Source of the DNA: Cristatella mucedo
Taxonomy: Eukaryota > Bryozoa > Phylactolaemata > Cristatellidae
Assembly (NCBI GenBank): GCA_009760855.2
Contig: WPIO01000087.1
Location: 452,501 to 512,500, forward strand
Reading direction: 5' to 3'
DNA: 60,000 bases
Positions 1-12,159 of the stretch are shown in pieces (the first letter of the stretch is position 1; every line of letters begins with the position of its first letter). The translations under genes and the position numbers were made by a program. The notes under the pieces are model-generated. The model worked only from the letters and a program-made list of their open reading frames with translations. It was not told the DNA's origin and searched no databases.

Positions 1-365
1 AGCCGCTGGCGAAGAGCGACGCACGCTATTCGGGAGATTTCGCGCGTGCATTGCAGATCGAGCGGTCCGCCGGCGCGCTCGTAGCCTTCGGTCGCGCTCA
101 GTCCTATCGCGTGAGCGGCCTGTCTCTGCGTTCTCGGCGGCATCCGCCCTGGCGGCGCCCACTCGCACCATTCGGCTCAGCGCTAGGACGGGACGGCGGC
201 GGCGGCGGGCGGCCCGCGGCGGGCGCCTACGGACGCGCGCACGATGGCCGGATGGCTCGCTGCTGCTCGTCGGCGGATGGCGACACGCGTCCGCACCAAC
301 GTCGCTTCTCAGAGGCGCTCGCGCGGCAGAAGCGCCCGACTCGCGGACTCGCCGAGCCTGTCACG
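1..365. other. CpG-rich block, left edge
   Basis: GC-rich sequence with many CpGs. The frame open from 51 runs into the LINE A copy, which looks like a chance fusion. No exon recognised. Confidence 0.5.
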
Positions 366-1125
366 ACGACCGCATCCTGTTTAGATAAGGATACCACGTC
401 CAAGTTGGTCTATGCATTCGTGACATCCCGTCTCGACTTCTGCAACTCACTGCTTACTGGCCTACCAGCATGTGCGATCAGGCGATTGCAGCTGGTGCAA
501 AACTCCAAAGCTAGGCTTGTCTGTCGCGAGCGTCGCAGTTGCCACATTACTCCACTTCTCGCCGACCTGCACTGGCTACTGGTCAAGCAACGGATTGACT
601 TCAAGGTTTTTTCGCTCACTTTTAGGTCCCTTCATTCTATGGCTCCAGCCTACCTGTCAGATATACTACCCCATCAGGCCAAGCATCGTACCACCCGCTT
701 TTCGGAATCCAACAGTCTACAAAAACCTCGTACAAACCTCAAATCCTCTGAAGACCGTGCATTTAGTTCGTATGCTCCCAAAGCCTGGAACTCCCTCCCG
801 ACTTGCGTCAGAACATCCCCTGACCTGACCACATTTAAAAAGAACTTAAAAACACCTATTTAGGACAGCATTTAGTGGGTCCCTGTGATTTGTCCTCGAT
901 GTGCTTATGCGTGCTGACACTGTGCATGCTGCCACTAACCACATTTGCATGCTGACCCTGTGCATGTCACCCCTAACCACGTTATTCATTTCGTTTGTTT
1001 TTCAAGCATGATTTTACTTACCATTCAATTGCATTTCACTTTGCAGCAAATGTAAAGTGCCTAGAAAGAGATTGATTTCTCTGAGGGCGCTTTAGCAAGT
1101 GCTTTATTATTATTATTATTATTAT
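366..1125 (+). mobile_element. LINE A, 5'-truncated copy (RT C-terminus, 3'UTR, ATT tail)
   Basis: The open frame encodes the C-terminal end of a CR1/L2-type RT protein: LVYAFVTSRLDFCNSLLTG, LHWLLVKQRIDFK, APAYLSDILPHQ, WNSLPTCVRTSPDLTTFKKN, then TAG at 861-863. A 3'UTR of about 240 bp follows, with the GCGCC/GGCGC-type stem-loop and (ATT)n ending at 1125. The 5' part of the element is missing. Confidence 0.85.
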
Positions 1126-1400
1126 CCTCCGGCCCGATGCATCGGCGCGTGCTCGCGTCGCTACCCGACGAGCCGCGTGCAAGCCGCAGGTCCGTCGCAG
1201 GTGAATCGCGCGGTGCCAGTGCTCGCGCCGGACCGTCTCTTCCGAGCTCCTTCCGCGTCATCCTTCGCCGCTCGGAATCGGGCCGCTAGCGGAGCGCGGT
1301 AGCAAGTGACGTCGTCGAGCGAGCCGGCCGCTCTGTGGCTACCGAGGCTCTCACGTCACCTAGCCCATGATAGCGAGCGCATACTGCGCACGAAGTTTTG
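1126..1400. other. short CpG-rich block
   Basis: Lies between LINE A pieces; may be the same island as 1-365, split by the insertion. No gene recognised. Confidence 0.4.
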
Positions 1401-1439
1401 CAGGCGATTTCCTTTTTAACGTTAATGATGATGACGTCA

Positions 1440-1600
1440 CATTTACATTGCACCCTCAGATAACTTAATCTCTTTATAGGCGCTTTTGATAGCAATAGTA
1501 GCATTGCATTTGATATAGCGCCCTCAGAGAACTCAATCTCTTTTCCCTAGGCATCAAATTTTCTTTCAAAGGAAGCACAATCGAACGGTTAGTGGCGTCT
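1440..1600 (-). mobile_element. two LINE A 3'-tail fragments
   Basis: Reverse-complement tail sequence occurs twice in a row: a degenerate copy (caccctcagataacttaatc, from 1449) and a better one (gcgccctcagagaactcaat, near 1519), followed by the 3'UTR. No coding part remains. Confidence 0.65.
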
Positions 1601-2359
1601 CGGTAAATGACAGCAAGCACAACGTGGTTTGCGGCGACATGAGCTTCACAGATGCAGTATTGAAAGCATTACGAAACGATCGGTGGTAACATCCCCAGCA
1701 GCAGGCATGGCGTAAGCAGGTTCGTGCACATAGAAGAACGAATCGCGAAGACCCATCAATTGCTGTACTGCCTTAAAATAATTTCCGAGCATTGCCCGAT
1801 CACCGCTCCGCCAGACGTCGCTTTGGGCCGATTAAGCCCATGCTGGTCACGTGCAGCGGTGGACAGCACTCTCTCCTGCGCTTGGCCAAGCATAAGCTGT
1901 GGCGCCTTGGAATTTCCGTTACGTCTCCGGTACCCCATCAGTCAGCTGAGGTGGAGGAGTCGCGACGATGTCTTCCGGAATTAGTGCAGCAACCCTCGCT
2001 AACAGGCGGCCGTCACGTCGCGTAATTGCAATTGTCGCGTCGCGTAGTATTATAGGTCCGGCCGTCGCGCCTCGCGGCGGCCGCTTATAAACAGGGCAAT
2101 AAGAGAAACGAATCACTTTCTATGTGAATAAGATGAAAAGAGAGCGATTCTTGAGTTCAAACGTACTAGGGTGGCGTTGGGCTCGCTGACACAGGTGGCC
2201 AAAGTGAGCGACGCCCGAGGTTTCACGCTAGGAGGCGCCAAGCGCACGATGGGCCGGCGCGGAGTGGTCGGTGTCGTCGGTGCTGGCTCCATTTCTGGCC
2301 CCCTTTGCAGAGCGCTCAGCCTCGGCTGCAACAGCCGTCGTCGAGTGCGCATTTCTGAG

Positions 2360-2361
<2 letters not shown>
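1601..2361. other. no feature recognised
   Basis: Mixed sequence with short frames only; nothing supported. Confidence 0.4.
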
Positions 2362-2421
<60 letters not shown>

Positions 2422-2431
2422 CACACACACA
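2362..2431. repeat. (CT)n then (AC)n microsatellite
   Basis: About 57 bp of CT followed by a short AC run. Confidence 0.95.
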
Positions 2432-3009
2432 GCGTCACCAGAAGAGCCAGCAGGCGGCGGCGCCGCCTGCTGCGCGCGCTCACCAGCGTCGCGCCAGCGA
2501 GCGCCGCAGTTGCTCCTAGGGGCGCCATTTTACCTACTAGACGAGCTTGTAGCCGTAAATTATAGAGGTCAATAGTAGCGCCGCGTTGGTTGCTATGACT
2601 TAACCACGTCTCTTCTTGCTGCCTTTGTTTTTCCGAGTCGCAAGCTTACTGCGCCGAGAGGCATCTATGGCTAACTTTGAAGCAGCCGAGCTGTACTTGT
2701 CGTGTCGATGGGTCAATCTAGAATTTTCCGACGAGCGAGCCACCTTTTTTTCTCTTGCGCTCAGCTAGGGAACGTCGTCGCGTGGTCTTCTTAACGAATG
2801 AAAATAGATCCGAAACCTAAAACTTAAAGAAAAGCAAACTGCAAAAGCCATCTCTCAAGAATCCAACCGCCCACGTTTGCGAAATAAAAGCTCTAATGCA
2901 TCTAATCATCGGTCGCCGACGTATAGACAGAGCGACGGTATCGACTAAGGCCGGCAGAAAGCAGGCACGGCTAATGCCGTCGACGCTGCACTGCGTCTTA
3001 GCAAGCTTA
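2432..3009. other. no gene recognised
   Basis: A ggcgccatttta site (YY1-like) lies at 2521-2532; otherwise unique-looking sequence without a convincing exon. Confidence 0.4.
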
Positions 3010-4460
3010 GCGATTTCTGTCAGCCTCGCGCGCGACGTCGGCAGAGCGAGCGAGCCACCGTGCGGCTCCGAGCGATGGAATAGACGGCGAAAGCCCGACA
3101 CAAGCAGCACGTAGGGAGGCCGTCGTCGACCTCCGCCTCCCGCCCGACCGCTCGAACGCCGCTAGCAGAGAAATTGCCCCCTGACAAGTCATCCGGCTCG
3201 GGAGGTCCCTGAGTGTCATCGATCGCGACCCGCCGCCGCGGAACGGCCAGCGCATGCACAGCCGGTGCCCGCTGCGACGCACCTGCCGACGGCGCGCGGC
3301 CGCGTAAACACGGCCCTCCTCGACCGCGCTGCACCCTGCCGTCGGCGGGCGTCGCCGCCGCTGACGCATATGCGCCAGAATAACGCCCGCCAGCTCGAGA
3401 GGAGCGAGAACGCGACGGCGGCGATCGCGCGCGCAGACCTGCCCTCTTTACGACGCGCGAGCGCCTCCCCCCGGCGTGACGTCGTGCTGGCTTCGCGGTG
3501 AAAACGATCCGGAGGCGAAAGAGCGCGAGCCGCCGCAGCCCAAAGAGCGCTGGCGCTCGCTCGCATTAGAAGAGCCGCTCTGTACCGACTAAGACGAGCG
3601 AGACGTTCGCTCGCTAGCCCGTCGACCGCCGTTACGGTCGCTCAGAGGGCGCGATTTGCCGACCTTGCAGCCAGTGCCGGTTCGCCACTAGGGGACGATG
3701 CTGGCTAAGAAGTCGTGCAGCCCGCCAACGCTAGGAGCGCATTTTGCGACGACCGAGCTAAAAGGCAACGGAATAGTAAGAATAGCCGTCGAGAGGAGCC
3801 GGACCGCGAGCGAGCGCGCTAGCGATCGCTCGACAGCTCGATTGCGTCTCCTTTGACGGAGCGGAGGGAGAGCGTTCTTGACGCGCTCGCCTTTGGCGGC
3901 AGCCCGCCGCAGAGAGCCTCAGCTTGGGCTAGCGCCGCTGGCGGCGGCTTCCACCTCCTCCGCTGTCACGCACTGCAGATGAGAGCGCGACCGCTGCGCT
4001 CTGCGTCCGCCCCGCTCCTCCCGGCGAATCCACCAGAATGCGCCGACGGGAGAACGTCTCGCGGCTCGCGCGATGCATAGCGGCGCAGCCTGTTGGCTCG
4101 GCGCTCGTCGAAGAGCGTGCGAGCGCTTCCGGCTGGCGATCTCCCGCCGGTCGGAAGCGCCGATTGCACCTTGCGAGCGTGGCCAGGCAGCAGCCAAGTC
4201 AGGAGCCGAGCTGTCGTCGGTCGTCGCTGCGCATGCGTTCGCGAGCGCCGCGCGCGCCCCTGGTGCATCCGAATGCATCCGGTGCATCCGAATGGCTCCG
4301 CTTGAATGGGACGCTGCAAACGAGGGTAGTTTGGGTGGCGAGCAACGCCGTGCGGCTTGTGAGGATGAGCCCGTAAGCAGGAACGGTGCGTTTCGCTCGA
4401 TGCGGCGAGGCGGTCGTCGTCGAGGCGTGGCATAGAAAGAGACGCCGCGGGCCGCCGCGT
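3010..4460. promoter_or_regulatory. CpG island
   Basis: About 1.4 kb dense in CpG, including tgcgcatgcg (NRF-1-like) near 4228. Long Arg/Ala ORFs on both strands look like GC artefacts. Candidate promoter; direction unknown. Confidence 0.4.
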
Positions 4461-4507
4461 AATCCCGCGCAGTCGCGTCCGTGACCCCGCTACTGGGCGC
4501 GGGGTCA

Positions 4508-4642
4508 TGGCACTCGCTCCACCGTCCAGGTCGCGAGGTTGAGTCGCGATGTGGGTTACCGTCGATTGCCCATTGCAAGCGGCGGTACTAGCTGGCACGG
4601 CTCTTCTGCTGCTGTACGAACGAGGCCGTGTTGAATCTGCTG
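4508..4642 (+). mobile_element. SINE2, degenerate copy
   Basis: The segments gtccaggtcgcgaggt, tgcaagcggcggtac, cggctcttctgctgctgtac and gaggccgtgttgaatctgct align in order with the SINE2 copy at 18452-18612. The tRNA-like head is worn and no target duplication is visible. Confidence 0.5.
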
Positions 4643-5165
4643 ACGACCTCGGAAACCGGAGAGCAGAGAGTGAAACAAACTAGCCCAATTTGACAGACTG
4701 CTTCTTAAAAAAATCAAGATTCTGAATAGAGCGAGCGTCTGACGGATAAGGTAGAGCAAACAGAAGTGCGAATGAGAACTGTTGAGTGGAATCCAGGGAA
4801 GTTGAACCGACGACGTCTTGAACTCTATTCTCAGGTCTACACCGGTCGCATCCGTGTTGACGTGCTGACGGCCGGAGCGAGACTGCAGCCGAACGACTGC
4901 GGCGGGCGCGGCTGCAGACGATCCGATCAATTGCGGCCACGCCCATGCCACGCCCACGCCCACGGTCGACCCACGCCCCCTACATCAAAGTCCGTCCCGG
5001 GGTGCTCCAAGAGTGCGAGGCGCGCGTCGCTCGGATCGCTGAGCTCGCGCGCTTCCGGCGGCAGGAACCGGCAGCGCTTGGCAAAGCGAAAGCCACTTTT
5101 GCTGCATGCTCGGTCTCCCTCCGCGGGCGGGCGTGTAAGTACCTCCTACAGCGTGCGACGTCGCG

Positions 5166-5276
5166 TTAAATAAATAAATCCAAGCTGATTTAACAGCCTC
5201 TTTTTCTATAGCGACAGAAGAGCCTTTACGGCTATCACCGCCGCTTGCAGTGGCGATAAAGGATCGCGTTGCCATT
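5166..5276 (-). mobile_element. SINE2, head-truncated copy
   Basis: The reverse complement gives gccactgcaagcggcggtga, agccgtaaaggctcttctgt, tagaaaaagaggctgttaaa, tcagcttgg and an (ATTT)n tail at 5166-5180. It matches the body of SINE2 at 18452 closely; the tRNA-like head is lost. Confidence 0.65.
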
Positions 5277-6829
5277 GAAGCGCCGGGTGTGCCGCGTCAG
5301 CCAGATTACGCGAGTCCTCGAGATGTTTTGTGGTTTCTTAATTGCGATCCATAGGAACTGGATGTCGGAGGGAATACTAGCTGAGTTGGGCGTTGTCTTC
5401 GAACGAACCTGTGCACTCTGGCTGGCGATATATTCGCATGCCGTTTGCGGTATTCCAAAGCCCGGTCTTCTCTAAAAACATGGACGTGATATGTTAGAAT
5501 GAGCACCCTCCTTATTGCCGTCACCTTCTGCTCCCGCCAGCGTACCTACATGTGCCAGTACACAGAAAACCAACGACTCACTAGCTGCGCTTTGAGGCAC
5601 CAGCATCCACGGCAATTGTCACGCGCCTTCTAAAAACAGTGCTGTTACTAGCGCTACGTTTAGCACCTAAGAACCTAGAGCTATGTTCAGAAACCGCTAA
5701 AACAAGTTTGCACTATTAGGCGATGGCTACTGAATCAGCACGTCGTGTAGAGAAAGGAGTCTTGCGATTAGTAGTAACCTATTTTGTCGCTGCTTTCACC
5801 ATCTGAAATATCTTTGCATGTCCTAATTCTCAACTAAACATGCGTCTGCTCTGCTCAGTTGTGTCTAAATCACAAAGATCTTGACTTTGTGCGCCAGTAT
5901 GCCTCTCTTACCTAACTGTGCTTCACCTGCTTGCCTGTGCTTCGCCCGCTTATCTCTACACTATTCATTACACTTTACTAACCGGCATCCCGGCTAAGCA
6001 GCGGCCTAGAGTGTCTAACGTGCAATTGCACGGCGGTCTTTACCCGGAACTTGTGCACATGCCCACACTTTTATGAGCGCCAAGCCGTGCCTGAGAATAG
6101 CCTTTTTTCGCGTGCCTCTTTTTTTCATTTTTGGGGCTGTAAAGCACCTGGATATGAATTTAGTCAGCCTGGGCAGCTATAAAAATGAAAAAAAGTAGTA
6201 TATTCAAAGAGATTCATGAACTAATTTTACGTATCAGATGTTCTAAGTAAACATGAGTCCATTTTACTTTGGCTTCAAAGTCTCTAGTACGCAGGGGTTG
6301 TTGCTCAACACTCTCGTCTAGCTGTGGCTACGAAACAGGTTGGTATATTGTAGCTACATGCACTTGATAACAGCAACAATAAATGTTCTTGATTGCTACT
6401 GTACTTTGCAGCCAACTGCATATATCAAGGAAGCACCTCCGACTCGCTCGCTGTGGTTGGAGGCTCCAGCTTTGCTGGTATTTGTCATGCACCGGCCAGA
6501 ACTAGTACTGTTACGAGTGCTGCTATTGTGAACAAAGGGCATCACCGTTCGTAACAATATGGCCCTACTCTCACTCAGCCCCGCCTCATCGTAGGAAGCA
6601 AGAGGTCTTGCGTAGTTGGTCAGAAGTAATTGCCGAGCTTGATGACGCCTATGAAAAACGTCTTAAGCGCTGGGACTTTCTGGAACAATCCATCCGTTCA
6701 TTCAAGATACAGATATCTGTCACATATCGATCGCTTCCACTATACCAGGGGAAAATGAACGAGAGCGCCACTCGAGAAAACGCGATTGCTACCGTCTCGA
6801 TAGGTCATTGTGGGACAGACTGACACCGG
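5277..6829. other. no feature recognised
   Basis: AT-richer, unique-looking sequence; the frames are short and unlike known domains. Confidence 0.4.
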
Positions 6830-7420
6830 CGTCTGCTCTGCACGCATGCGCACATGCAGACGCACGCAGTGCCTTGCCGGAGCCCCGCAGGATCGCGTGC
6901 AGCCCAGCCCATCACTGAAATCGAATCCTCTCCTGCTCTTTTCTCGCGAGGGATACTTAGCTGCTGCAGGCCGGTCTTCTCGCTCCTTGCGAAAAGCACG
7001 ACGTCCTGCTGCGGGAATTTCCTCCTGACGCGGGTCGGACCTGACCTTCGTCGGCTGCTGCTTTCGCTTGTCCTGCGGCCAGTCGAAAAGGCTCCGATGG
7101 TGCCTCGCTGGTTGGCCTGCTGTCTGCCGCACCTCGCTTAACTCGGGCGAATTTCCCGTTAGCGAAGCCAGCGCTTACGCAGCCAGCAGCGCTGCGCTCC
7201 TGGTTTTGCTTCCGCTTCGCCTCCGCTCTCCGCTCTGCCCAATCCGCCTGCCGAATGCTGCGCTCGTCCGACTCGCGCGTCCGCCAAGTCATGCGTCACT
7301 TACTCGACCGAGCCGCCCTCAGCTCACTCAGATGGCACGCCGTCGTCCGGCGAGGAACGTTTGAGGCACCTGAGCCCAGCAGCCAGTGGCCGTGGCAACG
7401 TGGCAACGGTATCGCGATAT
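6830..7420. other. moderately CpG-rich block
   Basis: Contains cacgcatgcgcacatgc (NRF-1-like) near 6840 and several short GC-rich frames. No supported exon. Confidence 0.3.
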
Positions 7421-7696
7421 CGCGGAAGTTGGACGTACGGCAAGGGCCTCAAGCGTCTCTCCTGCCGCCTCTCGGTGGCCAGCTCTGAATTGCTGGTGGT
7501 GTCTACCGACCCTGATGGCATCGAGCACTCGGTCGTGCCGAGAGTGGCGATCACGAAGCAGTCTGGCAGTTTGCCAGGCTCGTGGAAAGCCGGGTTTGAG
7601 AGGGCCAGTCTGCACAAGGCATGGTTATGTACTGCCTAGCCACGTACATATTAGCAAACCATAGTTACTTTCAGACCACGGGTCTTGGCCTGTCGT

Positions 7697-8035
7697 TCCA
7701 GGCCTGGCGGTTCGTCCACCGAGCACGCCTGGACGTACTGTCAGTGGCTGCTGCTCCCCTCTCCCCGCCCCCGTCGGTTACCAGCTGCCGCCTATGCTGC
7801 ACGGAGGCGGAGACCGTTTGGCTCTTCTAGCCACCGCATTTACCTACATGTCGGCAGGCCGCGCCCTCCCCCTTGTAGGTGGTTCGGCTCTCAAGCCAGA
7901 CCTGGTAATAGACAACGGCACCGACATGGTAGTCGCTGGCGTGGCAGTGCCATTAATCGGCAGCGATGACGCCCTAACGTTGCAGCCCGGAACAAGACCG
8001 ATCAGGCAGCGGCCATTACCAGGTCGCTCCTGACT
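7697..8035 (+). pseudogene. remnant of a LINE with restriction-like endonuclease (C-terminus)
   Basis: One frame gives FVHRARLDVLSV, then CRLCCTEAETVWLF, which resembles the Cys/His knuckle (CRxC...ETxxHxL) of R2/R4/NeSL-type LINE proteins. After a +1/-1 shift near 7800-7860 another frame gives ALKPDLVIDNGTDMVVAGVA, like the KPD-x(12-14)-D core of the restriction-like endonuclease. The second acidic position appears lost (VVAG where VxD is usual). The knuckle lacks its last His/Cys because of the frameshift. A second relative lies at 20490-20863. Confidence 0.45.
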
Positions 8036-9464
8036 GCAGGCTACCGATCTCGTCGGTGGCGAGGCCCTTCGTGGTCGGCAGCCAGTCGCCAAACAATGAA
8101 GCTTGCTTGGCAGACCTCGGCATTCTACAAATGAAGCGAACGGCGCTGCGGCGGCTGTGTGTCTTCGACGCCACTACCAGCTCGGAGGCCGGGCGGTAAC
8201 TGCTCTTGAACCAGAAGGTACGGGCAACACCCACGACCCCGGCAGGGCAGGGCAGGGCACAGCCGGCTAATGCATATATGACCTTTCAATGCTTTAAGCA
8301 ATCTGTCTAAATCTATGCATATATGTATGCCTTTCAATTGCATATGCCTACAGGCAATTGTATATTTATACTATAAATGAATGTATGTACGTGTAGGCAA
8401 GTTACCTTCTGCACGCTTATAGGGTCTTGACTACTAATTAGTTGCTCAGCTAAGGATTTTCCAGCCACACAACCGTGGTCTATTCGGCAGAAGCCATTGT
8501 AGAGTCAACATAAAGCATCACCAGTTTCAGGTGATGGATAGAGAATAAGATAAGTCAATGCATTCATTGATATTGGGCAGAGACGTGGTGCTTAGGCTTC
8601 ATTACTTAGGCCGCAGATTCAAGACTGTAATTAGCTGGCGGTCTTGAAAAGACCACATGACCTGGGGCCACATGGTCTGAGGTCACCGAGCGTGCTGCCC
8701 TCTTTTTTTATTTTCCCCTTAGCCGAGGTCACTAAATCTGTTCTGGAATCGTACGATAGAGGCTGGTAAATCTGCTGTTTTTTCATTTATTGTTGATCAA
8801 TTGTTAAGGCAATCAAGGAATTTCATTTCAAAGAAGTAATAGAAAAAGAAGTTTGGAAAGGATACCCAAAGTGAGAGGAGAATAAACCCTGCTTGATCCG
8901 TCGACGCCTGACACAGAGGCAGTTTAAAGAAAAAGTTAAACTCTCATGCTAGCCAATTAGCGCCGTCTCTCACTTCTATCAAACCGCTGCGAGGGATTGA
9001 ATCTCTTCAAAGCTTTGCTGTATACTTGTTTTGGGATACCTGATTAAGGTTTAGGCCAGCTGGAAGGGTCTGTTTCTCAAAAGGATGACACCATGCTGAT
9101 CTAGGATAGAGGATCTGCACCACATTGGGGTCTCAAGCCTATGATTAGTTGCGTGATAATTATTATAATGCTTGTTTCCCAAGCACTTCCATCCATCTGT
9201 CAACAAAAAATGACATTTTCTTTGACACTGCTGCACGTGTGATTTATGAGCTAATATATATGGGTAATTTCTGCTTACTTCCTCTTTACCGATCCGCATG
9301 CATGAGGTGTGGATGTGAAGTGGTGGAGCTTCAGGCTTGCATTCATTGCTAAAGGCGAGCAGTGCTGTGTCAATGACGACGTGGTGGGCCGTATAGATGT
9401 TTGCAATGCTGATAAGACTTTTATTGACAGAAGATTTCTCTCTTTTCCTATCTCTTTTCATCCT
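8036..9464. other. no feature recognised
   Basis: Includes a short gggca repeat at 8241-8260; no exon or repeat family identified. Confidence 0.4.
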
Positions 9465-10082
<618 letters not shown>

Positions 10083-10136
10083 TGACTTTGCCTCTGACTC
10101 ATCTCTGTGTCTCTCTGTCTGTCTCTGTTGCTCCTT

Positions 10137-10254
10137 TTCTATATAATTCATTTGTATAGCGCCCTAAGAGAACTTAGTCTCTATTCAGGCGCTTCACATA
10201 TGCCACGCGGCTCGAGCCCACGAACTCAGCCAGACCTTGGAAGGATCGAGCACC
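10137..10254 (-). mobile_element. SINE1 copy, 5' head truncated
   Basis: It starts with the tail (ataattcatttgtatagcgc), then the stem-loop (ccctaagagaacttagtctc, attcaggcgcttc), then tcgagcccacgaactcagcc and accttgg...gagcacc. It directly abuts the CT array at 9465-10082 and its head ends in tccgtctctctgtctctctc, so part of the head was replaced by CT-rich sequence. Confidence 0.7.
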
Positions 10255-10379
10255 ATGCATCCGTCTCTCTGTCTCTCTCCCGATCGCTCTCTCGCTACTT
10301 GCAATCTATAATAGCCAGTCGACATTCGATGTCGCAGGGGCCCGTCACCGCTCGGCTCGCATAGCTCGATTTCGGACGG

Positions 10380-11215
10380 TTCAAGATGCGACCATGGGCA
10401 GCCGCCGCCGCCGACGCTCTCCCTCCCGAAGACGAGTGGACGCGGAGAGTCAACTGAGGCCGAGAGCAGAGCCCATCGTTCGAGCTAGCGGCACCGTTTG
10501 TCAGCGGAAGCCGCTGACAATCGGCCTGACGAGGAAGCGCGCATGCCCGTCTCGACGCCGGCAGCTGAGAGCTCGCTGAGAGCCGGATCCGGCGACTGCT
10601 GGAAGCTCGAGCCTCGTGCGCTCAAGCGGCGGCGGCGGCGAGCGCCCAGCAACGACGGCTGCGGTCTCACTACAACGACAACGACGGCTGCGGTCCCATC
10701 CGCTAGTTCATTTCGCAAGCGCTCCACATCGCCTCCGCTCAGCTCGAGTGGCGACGGGCGCCACTTTGGAAGCAACGGAAGTGGCTCTCCAACGGAAGTG
10801 GCTCTCCAACGGAAGTGGCTCTCCAACGGAAGTGGCTCTCCCCCGTCACCATTGGCGCCTCACCCAGCGCGACCGCCGCCGCCGCGAAAATTAAGAGGCG
10901 TCTCAGCGGCGTCGCGCGACGGCGTGCGCCCCCGCCTTCCGCCGCGCGTTCGTCGCGCTGCTCCGATGAGCGCCCTTCTTTTCGCGCGGAGGCGTTGTCA
11001 GCAAGCGCGCGGCGACACGCTGCCCGCGGCAGCTTCCTCGTTCTCGCCACTGGACACCAGCTGCGGGCGTCGGCCGGCGGGACAGACGCTGCTCCGGACC
11101 GGCGCGGTGCCCCCGCTCGTTTCAGCTGTCCGCTCGATTCAGCGGACAGCTCGGCGGCGGCGCGGTGCCGCCGCGTGCGCGGCTCTTGAGGGCACGCATT
11201 ATTGACCCATCCCGG
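10380..11215. promoter_or_regulatory. CpG island with tandem ETS-like sites
   Basis: High CpG, the four-copy 17-bp ETS-like array at 10776-10843, and a CCAAT-box-like attggcg at 10851. A candidate promoter. Arg/Ser-rich frames in both directions are not convincing genes. Confidence 0.45.
10776..10843 (+). repeat. four tandem 17-bp units with ETS-like cores
   Basis: The unit cggaagtggctctccaa starts at 10776, 10793, 10810 and 10827. Each carries CGGAAGTG, the GABP/ETS core. It lies in a CpG island, so a promoter role is possible. Confidence 0.85.
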
Positions 11216-11499
11216 TGCTCTTGCGCAGCACTTTGAGCACAATCATCAGACCGCTCGCCGCCTCAATGATTTCCGGTGCGCTTTCTCAAAGCCGGTCATG
11301 TAGCTGCCCGTCTTGCGTCGCAGCACTATGCCACGAAACAGCTAGCAGCCACTCTGCGGTCGTCTGCTTCGACGCTGCGTTCGCCTTACACACCGGACGT
11401 ATATGGGTCGAAGGCCTCTATCTCCCTCCCCCCCCCCGCTCCCTCTCAGTCTTCCTCTCTCTCTCTATCTCTCTCACCCAACAATTGAAATGCTTTCTT

Positions 11500-11740
11500 T
11501 CCGGCATCTGTAATGAAGGGACTTTTAATGTATTTATATTTTTATTTAATGTATTGTATTGTATTTATTTTATTTAATGTATTGTTTTAATTACGATTTC
11601 ATTGATTTTTATTTATTTTCATTATTATTATTATTATCATTATTATTATTTAGTAATTACTTAATGCATTATTTATTTTATTTAATGTATTATTTTATAT
11701 TTAATGTATTTTCTTTTTATATTTAATGTTTGGTATATAT
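11500..11740. repeat. AT-rich (TTTAATGTATT)n-like sequence
   Basis: Repeated tttaatgtatt and ATT units. The left edge (caattgaaatgctttctttc, cggcatctgtaa) resembles the leader of the LINE A-type tail at 22372. Confidence 0.75.
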
Positions 11741-12159
11741 CTGTAATGAAGAGACTGGCAGCTTTCTGAATGGGCCATCGTCTGAGTAAGTTGCTATCAA
11801 ATCTCCATCGAAGACCATTTCTCTCACAGTTGCGATCTACCAACCTCCTTCTGGCTACCTATCTTGTTTATAGTGGAGTTTCGGAATTCCCCGCTAAAAT
11901 ACTTGTGTTTGACCGGCCGTTATTAATTGAAAGAGACTTTAAAGCTCACATTCACAACCCTTGCAAGTCAGATCTATTCATTTCTTGGCTGTCTGGAGAA
12001 CATCAGTTTGATCCAAAACGTTACTTATAAGACTCGACATCGGACATGAAATGCATTGGACATGAAACTTAGGAGCGCCCTCGGCGCGAACACCCCCCTA
12101 CATTCTTTTCGTATGCCAAGTCGTGAGAATCCTTTAATCTACGAAAAACTTCAGAATGG
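11741..12159. other. no feature recognised
   Basis: An 86-codon frame (11770-12030) is open but unrecognised; it could belong to the LINE debris to the right. Confidence 0.3.

Noticed and set aside
3919-4598. Two frames of over 200 codons on the minus strand
   Set aside because: Mutually overlapping in different frames in a CpG island; no recognisable motif.
10498-11205. 235-codon frame with Thr and Ser runs
   Set aside because: Overlaps a 167-codon minus frame and other frames; low-complexity, driven by GC content and the tandem 17-bp repeat.
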